Source of the DNA: Thermogemmatispora tikiterensis
Lineage (GTDB): Bacteria; Chloroflexota; Ktedonobacteria; Ktedonobacterales; Ktedonobacteraceae
Reading direction: 5' to 3'
NCBI RefSeq assembly: GCF_003268475.1
Contig: NZ_MCIF01000002.1
Span: forward strand, 4,690,810-4,754,809
Length of the DNA: 64,000 bases
Under the pieces are notes generated by a model. That model was not told the DNA's origin, searched no databases, and was given only the letters and a program-made list of their open reading frames with translations. A program made the translations under genes and the position numbers. Below are positions 8,826 through 16,668 of the stretch, piece by piece (position 1 is the stretch's first letter; every line of letters starts with the position of its first letter).

Positions 8826-9551
8826 GTGTCCCGGAATACGGGGCCAATTTCTGCGGGATTTTCGACACCGATGAATATACGTACACCTATTCTTGGCAGA
8901 CGCGTTCTGCGCGAGGATATCAAAGAATTTCTTATCGATGCCATCGTCAAGGGCCACTACCGGCCAGGGGAGCGCATCGTGGAGAGCCGTGTGGCGCAGG
9001 AGCTGGGGGTGAGCCAGGGGCCAGTACGCGAGGCGCTGCGCGACCTGGAGCTGCTCGGCTTCGTCGTCAGCTCGCCCTATCGCGGCACGCAGGTGCGCAA
9101 GGTCTCACGGCGTGATCTACTGGAACTCTATCCCATTCGCGCCGCCCTGGAGGGAGTGGCGGCGCGCGCGGCTGCGATCCGCATCGACGAGGCGACGCTG
9201 CAACAGCTAGAGGAGCTGCTCGCCGAGATGCGCGATGCGGCTGCACGCAATGAGCTGCATGCCCAAACGGCGGCCAATATTGCTTTCCACCGTCTGATTG
9301 TGCAGGCGGCGGGCAATCGCCTGCTGCTGCAGTACTGGGACAGCATGCAGCTCTACACGACGACCTTTGTGACGGTGGCGATGGCGCAACGCACACCCCA
9401 GGAGCTGGCCGAGCGCCATCAGGTCATCATTGAGGCCCTGCGAGACCGTGATCCGCAGCGGGCTGAGCAGGTGATGCGGCGCCATATCGAGGAAGCTGGC
9501 GAATGGCTGCAGGCGGTGCCGCCTTCCGAGGAAGAGCAAGAGCAGGAGTGA
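8826..9551 (+). CDS. GntR family (FadR-type) transcriptional regulator
   Basis: 241-aa DNA-binding regulator. The winged helix-turn-helix is at about residues 27-95 (DIKEFLIDAIVKGHYRPGE, VAQELGVSQGPVREALRDLE, SPYRGTQVRKVS). An all-helical FCD ligand domain follows, with IRAALEGVAARAAA, IAFHRLIVQAAGN and RHQVIIEALRDRD. Ligands of this group are usually carboxylic acids bound through a metal. GTG 8826 with AGGTGAGGAG upstream is used; ATG 8871 would remove 15 poorly conserved residues. It resembles the regulator at 51318 over its whole length. It stands alone and faces an MFS exporter across a shared terminator. Confidence 0.9.
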   Translation: MSRNTGPISAGFSTPMNIRTPILGRRVLREDIKEFLIDAIVKGHYRPGERIVESRVAQELGVSQGPVREALRDLELLGFVVSSPYRGTQVRKVSRRDLLELYPIRAALEGVAARAAAIRIDEATLQQLEELLAEMRDAAARNELHAQTAANIAFHRLIVQAAGNRLLLQYWDSMQLYTTTFVTVAMAQRTPQELAERHQVIIEALRDRDPQRAEQVMRRHIEEAGEWLQAVPPSEEEQEQE

Positions 9552-9593
9552 GGCCAGGCCAGTCAGAGCGCTGCCAAAGCTCCGGCCTGGCTC

Positions 9594-9651
9594 AGCGGAC
9601 AGGTTCACCCTCCTCTGGGAAAGTGCCGCGGAGGAGGCTGGCCTGTCCGCT
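9594..9651. terminator. Bidirectional terminator between gntR and MFS genes
   Basis: Perfect outer arms AGCGGACAGG and CCTGTCCGCT enclose a second stem (CCCTCCTC with GAGGAGG). It lies between convergent genes and can serve both strands. Confidence 0.7.
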
Positions 9652-9668
9652 GATTCTGTCGTGCTTCG

Positions 9669-11051
9669 TCAGAGCTGGCGCTGGGCAGCGGTCTCTTCCC
9701 GTACCTCTGCGGCGATCTGGCCAGCGAGCTGCCCGGTTGCCTGGCTCGGGCCTGCAGGCGCAAGCGTTCCCAGGCGGCGCATCTCGGGCCAGATGAGGGC
9801 TACGCAGAGCACCACCAGGATGGTGCCGAGGCCACCGCCGACAACTGCCGGCACGGGACCGAAGAGCTGAGCCGCCAGGCCCGACTCAAAGCCACCGAGC
9901 TTGTTGGAGGTGGCGATGAAAATAGTGTTGACCGCCGCCACGCGCCCGCGCATGTGGTCCGGGGTGCGTGTCATCAGCAGGGTGCCGCGAATAACCACGC
10001 TGATGTTGTCAAGTCCGCCCAGAATGAAGAGCATGAGCAGCGAGAGCCAGAAGGAGCGCGAGAGGCCAAAGACGATGGTGGCCAGACCGAAGCCGGCCAC
10101 TGCCAGCAGCAGAGTACGTCCGGCTCGCTTGAAGGGCGGCAGGTGAGCCAGCAGGAAGGCGACACAGACGGCCCCAATAGAGGGCGCGGCCTGGAGCCAG
10201 CCCAGACCGGTGGGGCCGACCTGCAGGATGTCACGCGCGTAGATTGGCAGCAGGGTGGTGGCGCCGCCGAAGAGGACGGCGAAGAGATCGAGTGTAATGG
10301 CCGCCAGGATGACCTGGGTGCGCCGCAAGAAGTGCAGGCCCTCAGCCAGCGAGCGCAGGGTCCCCTCCTTGCCCTGCTCGTCGCTTCGAGATGGGGCCGC
10401 TGGCGCCGGATGCAGGCGCAGCAGGGCCAGCAGCAGCAGATAGAGAACAATGGCCAGGGCATTGAGGCCATAGACAGGCGTGGCCCCACGGAAGAGGGCC
10501 ACCAGGAAACCACCCAGGGCCGGCCCGACGACTGATGCGAGCTGCCAGGCACTGCTCTCCCAGGTGGCGGCGTTGGCGTAGAGGGCCGCTGGCAGGGTCT
10601 GGGGCAGGAGCGCGGCGCTCGCCGGCTCGTTGAAGGCGGTGGCTGTGCCTATGAGCAGCAGGCAGCCGTAGATGAGCCAGAGCGGGCCGCGCTGCCAGGA
10701 GAGAAGCATCAGCCCCAGGGAGCAAAGGGCAAGAATGGTCTGAGCCAGCATAACCATGCGGCGCCGATTCAGGCGGTCCGCCAGGTGGCCGGCCAGTAGC
10801 GAGAAGCAGAGCACTGGCAACACCTGCACCAGGCCGACCAGCCCCAGGGCCAGCGCCGAGTGGGTGCGGTCGTATAGCTCCCAGCCAATGGCCACCGTGA
10901 CCATCTGCTCGCCGATTGACGAGAGAAAGATGCCAATAAAGAGCAGGCGAAAGTTACGGTAGCGCAGGGCCCGATAGGGATCGTGGCGAGCCTGCGCGTC
11001 ACTAGAGGCATCAGATGCGCCTCGTTCTGGGTCGAGATCCCTCACAGACAT
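9669..11051 (-). CDS. MFS transporter, drug-exporter (DHA3-like) type
   Basis: 460-aa polytopic membrane protein of the major facilitator superfamily. After a hydrophilic start, FRLLFIGIFLSSIGEQMVTVAIGWELYD opens the first helix pair, and LAGHLADRLNRRRMVM is the conserved loop between helices 2 and 3. IGTATAFNEPASAALLPQTLP is typical of the MFS_3/EntS branch, whose members export siderophores or drugs. A central hydrophilic loop (about residues 205-225) separates the two six-helix halves. The substrate cannot be assigned. It is transcribed alone toward the GntR gene. The start is ATG at 11051 (MSVRDLDPE). Confidence 0.85.
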   Translation of the reverse strand: MSVRDLDPERGASDASSDAQARHDPYRALRYRNFRLLFIGIFLSSIGEQMVTVAIGWELYDRTHSALALGLVGLVQVLPVLCFSLLAGHLADRLNRRRMVMLAQTILALCSLGLMLLSWQRGPLWLIYGCLLLIGTATAFNEPASAALLPQTLPAALYANAATWESSAWQLASVVGPALGGFLVALFRGATPVYGLNALAIVLYLLLLALLRLHPAPAAPSRSDEQGKEGTLRSLAEGLHFLRRTQVILAAITLDLFAVLFGGATTLLPIYARDILQVGPTGLGWLQAAPSIGAVCVAFLLAHLPPFKRAGRTLLLAVAGFGLATIVFGLSRSFWLSLLMLFILGGLDNISVVIRGTLLMTRTPDHMRGRVAAVNTIFIATSNKLGGFESGLAAQLFGPVPAVVGGGLGTILVVLCVALIWPEMRRLGTLAPAGPSQATGQLAGQIAAEVREETAAQRQL

Positions 11052-11394
11052 TCCTCGTATCTTGCCGACAGTAACAGTAGAGTCACTTGTCGCCGCTTTT
11101 ATTGGTGATGCATATCTTCTCTATTCTTCTTGATATGAAGGGCATTGCACCTTTCTTTCTGCTGTGGCAGGCGGGCGGCAAGGCTCTGGATTTTACTATA
11201 GCACAGGAGGAGAGACACCTTGCATAGCCAATCCAGCCCTATGCTTTCGGGAAATGAACCAGAGAGAGTAATATTGTCGTGTACCTAGATAGCCTCTGTC
11301 CTTCGTGAAGTACGAGGGGCAGGGCACGATTAACTACCGTGACTGACGGTCGTTTGTCGTGTACATAAGCTTTAGACGGAAAGGAATGTAAGTT
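11052..11394. other. Intergenic region with an 11-bp direct repeat
   Basis: Divergent spacer between the MFS and DUF5679 genes, with no coding frame seen. TTGTCGTGTAC occurs twice on the plus strand, at 11274 and 11354, exactly 80 bases apart and both upstream of the small gene. It may be a regulator site; I see no convincing -10/-35 pair. Confidence 0.45.
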
Positions 11395-11553
11395 ATGGCA
11401 GACATGGCGTATTGCGTCAAGTGCAAAGAGAAGCGGGAGATCAAGGACGCGCATCAGGTGACGATGAAGAACGGTCGGGCGGCGCTGCAGGGCACTTGTC
11501 CCGTCTGTGGCACGCGCCTGAACCGCATTCTACCTGGTGCGAGTAAGAAATAG
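11395..11553 (+). CDS. DUF5679 small zinc-ribbon protein
   Basis: A 52-aa gene. It begins MADMAYCVKCKEKREIKDA, continues with QVTMKNGRAALQGTCPVCG and ends in a basic tail (LNRILPGASKK). Two CxxC pairs (residues 7/10 and about 35/38) form a rubredoxin-like zinc knuckle. This matches DUF5679, a small family common in Chloroflexota and Actinobacteria, where the same fold also occurs fused to larger nucleic-acid proteins. AAAGGA lies upstream of the ATG. Function is unknown; binding to nucleic acid is a guess from fold and charge. It is a single-gene unit. Confidence 0.8.
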   Translation: MADMAYCVKCKEKREIKDAHQVTMKNGRAALQGTCPVCGTRLNRILPGASKK

Positions 11554-11734
11554 CGCCACCTGGTCCGCGCCGGCAACTCGTCCTGTTGCGGAAGACCAGG
11601 GGGAGTGGTCCGACCGGTGGCGTCGCCGCCGCGTAGGAGGTCCGCGTGTCTGGCAGCCTTATCTATGCGGGGCTGGCCGGGAGCGAGCAGCCGCCCACGC
11701 CGCGGCGGCGTTTGGTTGGGCTGCTCCCTACAGG

Positions 11735-11759
11735 GGAGGGGGCTGTCTATCTCCCCTCC
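11735..11759 (+). terminator. Possible terminator after DUF5679 gene
   Basis: GGAGGGG pairs with CCCCTCC over an 11-base loop, followed by TTTCCT. It lies about 180 bases past the stop codon and before the convergent VOC gene, so it could serve both strands. Confidence 0.4.
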
Positions 11760-11822
11760 TTTCCTCGCTATCTGGCCGTCTGGCCGGCTGGCTGTGGGCT
11801 GGCGTCGTCCGGTGCGGTCTGG

Positions 11823-12365
11823 CTAAAAGTCGCCGCGGCGGATGCGTTCAAAGAGGGCGCGATTCTCTTCGTCGAGGGCGACCAGCTCAAGATAGGTGCC
11901 GCTGCTGGTCAGCGTATCGAGGAAGGCGAAGCGGGTGCCCTGGCCAGCGATCCCGCTCTCAATAATAGTTACACTCCCCGTTCCTGATGGCTCCGATCCT
12001 GCCTGGAGCGCTTGCAGAACCTGCTCAAGATCATCAACTTCCAGCCCCAGATGATGCACGCCTGGACCGCGCTGGCGCAGGAAAGCGGTCAGGCTGTTCT
12101 CTCCTTCTAGCGGCTGCATCAGCTCGATCTGCAGCGGGCCAGCGTAGCCGAAGGCCACGTTCTGACGACAGAACGCCGGCTGCCCGCGATAGGTATAGGC
12201 GCGGAACTGAATATCTTCGATGACGAAGAAGCGGGGCACGCCGAGCGTCTCTTGAAAGAAGCGCTGGGCCTCGGCGAGATCGTTGACGGCGTAGGCGACC
12301 TGGAACCAGCGTGCACCAGCTGCTGTCAGGGCGGCGAGAGAAGACGGTTTTTGCTGCCTGGACAT
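11823..12365 (-). CDS. VOC (glyoxalase-like) family protein
   Basis: 180-aa protein of the vicinal oxygen chelate fold. WFQVAYAVNDLAEAQRFFQETLGVPRF opens the first beta-alpha-beta-beta-beta module. IQIELMQPL-like strands and GVHHLGLEVDDLEQVLQAL form the second. The candidate metal ligands are the Glu of the IELMQP strand and the His pair in the HHLGLEV strand; the first-module His is replaced by Gln, as in some methylmalonyl-CoA-epimerase-like and aromatic-pathway members. ATG 12365 is preferred to an upstream TTG because AAGGAAGAGAGG precedes it. It is the distal gene of the leftward catabolic operon, after a strong hairpin. The substrate is unknown. Confidence 0.8.
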   Translation of the reverse strand: MSRQQKPSSLAALTAAGARWFQVAYAVNDLAEAQRFFQETLGVPRFFVIEDIQFRAYTYRGQPAFCRQNVAFGYAGPLQIELMQPLEGENSLTAFLRQRGPGVHHLGLEVDDLEQVLQALQAGSEPSGTGSVTIIESGIAGQGTRFAFLDTLTSSGTYLELVALDEENRALFERIRRGDF

Positions 12366-12464
12366 AAGCGTTTGGCCTCTCTTCCTTGTGATCAAGATGA
12401 TGGCGATGGTGGTGGTAAGTGGTAGTGGTTTAGCTTTTGTGTTCGTATGCTTCTTTGTCCTGGT

Positions 12465-12513
12465 GGAAAGCCAGGTCGGCTGCCGGGCCAGGCCAGAGGC
12501 CGACCTGGCTTCC
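12465..12513 (-). terminator. Strong hairpin between SMP-30 and VOC genes
   Basis: GGAAAGCCAGGTCGGC and GCCGACCTGGCTTCC form a near-perfect 15-bp stem. No T run follows on the minus strand, so it may weaken rather than end transcription into the VOC gene, or protect the upstream mRNA 3' end. Confidence 0.5.
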
Positions 12514-12558
12514 GGCGGCCTTCTCAGGCTCCTCTGCGCGCTATGACGATGGCCGGGC

Positions 12559-13602
12559 TCAGTGCCAATGGATCATTGGCTGACCAGGAACTGGGCTGCG
12601 GAAATAGGGAATGGTCGTTCCGCGCAGGCTGCCGAGATAGACGGTGCGCAGGTCTGGCCCGCCGAAGGTCAGGCTGGCCAGCCAGGGGGCGATAGTGCCG
12701 TGGGTGGCGGCCAGGATCTCGGGCGTCAGCGTATGGCTCTCGTAGTGAGCGAAGAGGCGGGCCTGCGTCTCGGGATTGCTATCGTCGAGCAGGGTCAGGA
12801 CCTCGCCCTCTGGAGTGATGGCGATGAGCTGGTCGGTAAAGATCAGCGTCACCCAGAGGTTGCCGTAGGCATCGAAGGCGAAGCCGTCGGGAAAACCGGG
12901 CAGGCGCGCAGGGCCATAGATCTCGCGATCGGTCAGGGAGCCGTCGGGTTGGAGGCGCAGGCGGCTGATGCGCCAGGCTGTGCTTTCGACAACGTAGAGC
13001 CACTCTTCGCGCGCGTCGAAGCGGATTTCATTGGTGCCGCAGAAGCCCTCGGCGACGATGCGAATGCCGCGCTCGTCGATGAGGGCGATGTAGCCATCGG
13101 CGGTGCGTGTGTTCAGCTGGTTGGTCCAGGGATGCTCGCGGGTGTTGACGCTGAGCCAGATACGATTTTTGCTGTCGCGCAGGACGAAATTGGCCTTACC
13201 CAGCGGCTGGCCGTCGATCTCGCGGTAGAGGGTGCGCAGGCGTCCGTCGCGCGTCATGATCTCGACGGCGTCGGTCCCCCAGTTGGCAATGATGAGATCG
13301 CCGTTCTCGGCGAAGGCCAGGCCGTTGGGCAGCGATCCCTGGGCCTGGACATAGCGCTCTTCGAAGCTGGCGCCGCTCTCTGGGGTCGGCCCCGTGCCTG
13401 GTTCACGCTCGACCACGGGCAAGATCAGTTGCTGACTGCCGTCGGCGTTGATGCGCATGACGCCGCCACGGGCATCAGCGACCCAGAGGGTGCCATCGCG
13501 CTCGGCCAGAATGCACTCCGGGCGCTGCAGATCGTGGCCAATAGTGCGGATGCTGCGGCGATCGACCTGCCAGTCTTTGAGTGGGTTGGCTGAGGACACC
13601 AT
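12559..13602 (-). CDS. SMP-30/gluconolactonase family hydrolase
   Basis: 347-aa six-bladed beta-propeller of the SMP-30/LRE family, calcium-dependent lactonases. The opening blade has LQRPECILAERDGTLWVADARGG, with the metal-binding Glu in PECI. GSLPNGLAFAENGDLIIANWG supplies the blade that normally carries the metal Asn. TNEIRFDAREEWLYVVEST and GFPDGFAFDAYGNLWVT fill the later blades, the latter with the catalytic-Asp-type GFPDG motif. No signal peptide is seen, so it should be cytoplasmic. It lies 39 bases downstream of an FAA hydrolase in the same operon, which suggests it opens a lactone intermediate; the lactone itself is not known. Confidence 0.85.
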   Translation of the reverse strand: MVSSANPLKDWQVDRRSIRTIGHDLQRPECILAERDGTLWVADARGGVMRINADGSQQLILPVVEREPGTGPTPESGASFEERYVQAQGSLPNGLAFAENGDLIIANWGTDAVEIMTRDGRLRTLYREIDGQPLGKANFVLRDSKNRIWLSVNTREHPWTNQLNTRTADGYIALIDERGIRIVAEGFCGTNEIRFDAREEWLYVVESTAWRISRLRLQPDGSLTDREIYGPARLPGFPDGFAFDAYGNLWVTLIFTDQLIAITPEGEVLTLLDDSNPETQARLFAHYESHTLTPEILAATHGTIAPWLASLTFGGPDLRTVYLGSLRGTTIPYFRSPVPGQPMIHWH

Positions 13603-13641
13603 GCTGCTGCTCTCCTTTGCCTGGGTCTGGTCTGGCGGTCT

Positions 13642-14679
13642 TTAGCTGTCGCGCTCCTCCTCGGCAATGCAGCGGTTGCGCTGGGTGCCGAGGCCGCTGA
13701 TGCTCCCTTCCAGCACGTCGCCGGGCTGGAGGAAGCGCCGGTAGTGCATGCCATTGCCGCGCGGCGAGCCGGTGCAGATCAGGTCGCCGGGCCAGAGCTG
13801 CACGTAGTGAGAGATGTACTCGATCAGGCGGGCGACGCCGAAGATCATGTCATTGGTCCCCTCGTCCTGCATGACCTGGCCGTTCAGTTTGAGGGTCAGG
13901 TGGAGCTGTTGGGGATCGGGCACGAAGCTGGCTGGCACGAGGAAAGGCCCAGTCGGAAGGAAGCCCGGCGGGCATTTGCTGCGCAGCCAGTCGCTGCCGA
14001 TGGCCTCCAGATCGGGACGGTAGACGCGATCTCGACAGGTCAGATCGTTGACGATGGTGTAGCCGGCGACGTAGCTCAGCGCCTCCTCGCGCTTGACGCG
14101 GCGTGCTGGTCGTCCGATCACGACGCCTAGCTCTAGCTCCCAGTCCGGTTGCGTGCTGTCGGCAGGCAAAGGGATGGGATCGTAAGGGCCAGTGATGGCC
14201 GATGGGATTTTGGTGAAGACGTAGGGGATGCCGTTGGCGATGCGGGCATCCATGATGCGCTCGGCCAGGGCGCGGCGTTCGGCCTCGTCGCGGGCGTCGT
14301 GGGCGCCGTGTCCCTGGGCGGTGGCCAGCTCGATGACGTGCTGACGATAGTTGGCACCGGCGCAGAAGATCTGGCGCGGATACAATATCGGCGCGTGAAC
14401 ATGCACGGCTTCCAGAGGTAGCCAGCTCTGGTCGGCTGTGGCTGTGGCGGCGGCTGGCTCCGCCAGGGCGTCGACGGCGCGCTGCAGGGCGGCCTCGTTG
14501 CGTTCCCACTGCTGCAGCAGGCCAAGGACGCTCTCGTCTGCGCTCAGCGGCAGGCCGAGGCGCTCGCAGAGCGGTTGCAGGGCGTGGACGGCGATCACGC
14601 GCTCGTCCAGAACCAGGCCCGCAAAGGGCGGGCAGCCAGCTACGGAAAAGGTGCCAAGGGCAAAGAATCGGGTACTCAT
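13642..14679 (-). CDS. Fumarylacetoacetate hydrolase (FAA) family protein
   Basis: 345-aa member of the FAA hydrolase/isomerase/decarboxylase fold, which cleaves or decarboxylates beta-diketo and 2-hydroxydienoate acids in aromatic catabolism. The metal site is visible: WELELGVVIGRPARRV holds the ExE ligands, and AGYTIVNDLTCRDRVYRPDLE follows. The catalytic-domain end is GDLICTGSPRGNG and GDVLEGSISGLGTQRNR. The N-terminal 110 residues are a less conserved cap. It differs clearly from the FAA proteins at 33301 and 57444, so the three are likely to act on different substrates. Only three bases separate it from the upstream monooxygenase gene, so the two are cotranscribed. Confidence 0.88.
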   Translation of the reverse strand: MSTRFFALGTFSVAGCPPFAGLVLDERVIAVHALQPLCERLGLPLSADESVLGLLQQWERNEAALQRAVDALAEPAAATATADQSWLPLEAVHVHAPILYPRQIFCAGANYRQHVIELATAQGHGAHDARDEAERRALAERIMDARIANGIPYVFTKIPSAITGPYDPIPLPADSTQPDWELELGVVIGRPARRVKREEALSYVAGYTIVNDLTCRDRVYRPDLEAIGSDWLRSKCPPGFLPTGPFLVPASFVPDPQQLHLTLKLNGQVMQDEGTNDMIFGVARLIEYISHYVQLWPGDLICTGSPRGNGMHYRRFLQPGDVLEGSISGLGTQRNRCIAEEERDS

Positions 14680-14682
14680 CTG

Positions 14683-15012
14683 CTACTCGCCTGCTCTCTG
14701 CTTTGTGGAGGCTGGTGGCTGACCAACGACCAGCGTGTAGAGATCGCGCTCGCGCTTCTCTAGCAGCGGCAGAATGGTCTCTTCGACAAACTGGCGATAG
14801 TGCGGCGTTTCACGATGGTGCTGCAGGGCGGCCTCGTCGACGTAGTGCTCATAGAGTAAGAACTGATCGGGGTGCTCCTGCGAGCGACAGGCGTGATAAA
14901 GCAAACAGCCAGGCTCGCTGGCGGCGACGCGGGGCGCCATCTGTTTGAGAGCGGCCTCGATGGCGTCGCCCTGACCCGGCTTGCCGTAGTAACGTGCCAC
15001 GAGCACAATCAT
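14683..15012 (-). CDS. ABM-type quinol monooxygenase
   Basis: 109-aa alpha/beta-barrel monomer of the antibiotic biosynthesis monooxygenase (ABM/YgiN) family. MIVLVARYYGKPGQGDAIEAALKQMAPRVAASEPGCLLYHACRS is the standard start, and FLLYEHYVDEAALQHHRETPHYRQFVEE the standard middle. Members are cofactorless quinol oxidases or monooxygenases, usually dimers. ATG 15012 is chosen because it aligns with the family and removes a 27-residue Lys/Arg/Glu-rich run that would extend to 15093. It sits between an epimerase and an FAA hydrolase. A close relative is encoded at 58301 in the second catabolic cluster. Confidence 0.85.
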   Translation of the reverse strand: MIVLVARYYGKPGQGDAIEAALKQMAPRVAASEPGCLLYHACRSQEHPDQFLLYEHYVDEAALQHHRETPHYRQFVEETILPLLEKRERDLYTLVVGQPPASTKQRAGE

Positions 15013-15215
15013 TGGCTCTTCTCTTTCCTTTCTCTTCTGCTTCCTACTGACTGATCGTATGCAGGCCCGCTGCTCCCTGTCCTGGTTGGTCACAGAAAGG
15101 CGCAGATTGCGCCGATGTGGGCAGGGGGAGCATCATCTTCGTCTGCGGCCTGGAACAGAGCGCGTGGACGAGAGCCGCGCTGGCTTGGGCTGCTGGAGAG
15201 CAGCGGCGACCCTGT

Positions 15216-16217
15216 TTAGCTGCCGGCGCTGCCCTCTTGCAGTGCGCGCTCGTTCAGCTCGCCGCGCGCGACCCGTTCGCGGAAGAGGGCAAGAGTGGCG
15301 GCGATACCCTCGTGCAGCGGCGTCTGTGGCGGTGTTCCGATGACGCGGCTCAGGGCCTCGGAGGAATAGGCTTCGGGCGAAGGAAAGGCAGGCTCGGCGA
15401 AGGTGATCAGGCCGCGGCTCTCTGGGAGCAGCTCCTCGATGAGGGCCACAATTTCGCTCATGTGGGCGACGGCGCCGTGCAGATTGAAGACCTCGGCCCC
15501 TTCGAAGGGCGCGCGTGTGCAGGCAAGGAAGGTTTTGGCCACATCATCGGCGTATTGGAACTCGCCCCGTCCCCCAAAGGGGATGTGGAAGGGTCGCCCC
15601 AGTACGGCGGCCAGCATGGCCCGTGTAGGGGCGGAGGTCAGGCCCTGGTCGCGGCCCGGGCCATAGACGGTGGCTGGGCGCAGGCCGATACTGGTAAGGC
15701 CATGCTCCTGCCAGTAGATGCGCGCCGTGCCCTCGTTGGCTTGTTTGAAGACGCCGTAGAGCGAGTGAGGGCGCAGTGGCGTATCGTGCTGGACGATCCC
15801 ACCTGGCCCGCCGGCCCCGGGGTCGTAGACGGCCACAGAGGAGGCATAGACAATACGCCTGACCTGGTCCGCTCGACGCCGGCTGGCCTCGAAGACATTG
15901 ACGGTGCCGACGACGTTGACGCGTGCCCCCAGCGAGGGATTGGCGCGTACGGAAGGCATCTGGAGCGCGGCCAGATGGATGACGTGGGTGATCCCGTACT
16001 GGTCAATGACCTGCTCCACGGCTGCCAGCTCGCTGAGGTCGCCTTGAACGAAGGTGACCTGGGCCAGCTCCGCGGGCGCCATGATCAGCTTGAGTCGCCG
16101 TGTGTCCTGGCCCAGGTCAAAGGCGACCACGGGGGTGCCTTCGCGCACAAGGTTGCGCACGGTCCAGGCCCCGATACAGCCCAGGGCCCCGGTGACAAGA
16201 AAGCGTTCTTGGGCCAT
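15216..16217 (-). CDS. NAD-dependent epimerase/dehydratase family protein
   Basis: 333-aa extended short-chain dehydrogenase. The Rossmann motif is FLVTGALGCIGAWTVRNL (GxxGxxG), followed by an acidic cofactor residue in VVAFDLGQD, which favours NAD. VTFVQGDLSELAAV and HVIHLAALQMP are conserved. The catalytic triad is represented by YASSVAVY (Ser) and the HSLYGVFKQANEG motif (Tyr-x3-Lys). ATG 16217 follows AGGAGG; a 184-residue in-frame extension upstream is low complexity and would cover the promoter. It is the first gene of a leftward operon (epimerase, monooxygenase, FAA hydrolase, lactonase, VOC) reading from the conserved element at 16502-16574. The sugar or acid substrate is unknown. Confidence 0.85.
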   Translation of the reverse strand: MAQERFLVTGALGCIGAWTVRNLVREGTPVVAFDLGQDTRRLKLIMAPAELAQVTFVQGDLSELAAVEQVIDQYGITHVIHLAALQMPSVRANPSLGARVNVVGTVNVFEASRRRADQVRRIVYASSVAVYDPGAGGPGGIVQHDTPLRPHSLYGVFKQANEGTARIYWQEHGLTSIGLRPATVYGPGRDQGLTSAPTRAMLAAVLGRPFHIPFGGRGEFQYADDVAKTFLACTRAPFEGAEVFNLHGAVAHMSEIVALIEELLPESRGLITFAEPAFPSPEAYSSEALSRVIGTPPQTPLHEGIAATLALFRERVARGELNERALQEGSAGS

Positions 16218-16501
16218 GCTCGCTCTATTCCTCCTCTGCTGCCTACCGCTTTGCTGATGAGATGGCGGTCTCTGCTGGCCAGTGCTGTGCGCTGTGCCCG
16301 ATCGCTGGCGGTGTGCCGACCGCGGGCGCCTGACGCGCTGGCCAACAGGGGAGAGGCGTCCAGGAAGCCAACGAACGGGGCCGCTCCAGGGGAGCGGGAG
16401 CGGCAGGAGCGCAACCGACGGCGATGGGAGGCCCACAAAGCAGCGCAGGCCCGGGCACAGCGCAGCGTAGCACCAGCCATCTGTTCCTCCACTCCATACT
16501 T

Positions 16502-16574
16502 CAGTGTAGCTGGACCGGAACCAGAGTTCACTACCGTTCGCTTCCGTTTTCACTTTTCCGGTTGCTTCCGGTCC
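16502..16574 (-). promoter_or_regulatory. Conserved regulon promoter, copy A
   Basis: Read on the minus strand: three CGGAA motifs (CGGAAGC, CGGAAAA, CGGAAGC), then GGTAGTGA, exactly 19 bases, then TACACT (16503-16508). This matches three other copies in the window. It points at the epimerase operon, leaving a leader of about 280 bases. TACACT fits a -10 hexamer and GTGAAC-like sequence 17 bases upstream a weak -35, so the CGGAA repeats are probably an activator site. Confidence 0.7.
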
Positions 16575-16668
16575 GCTCCTCCAGCTCAGTTGCGAGGCCC
16601 GCCGCGGGGAAGGAAGAAAGGAGAGAGGGCAAAGCAAAGAGAGACCAGCGCTTGGAGGCGGAGGCCGT

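Noticed and set aside
12405..12430. Possible fifth copy of the regulon promoter (GTGGTAGTGG near 12419)
   Set aside because: It lacks the CGGAA motifs and a TACACT at the right distance; it is only a short chance match.
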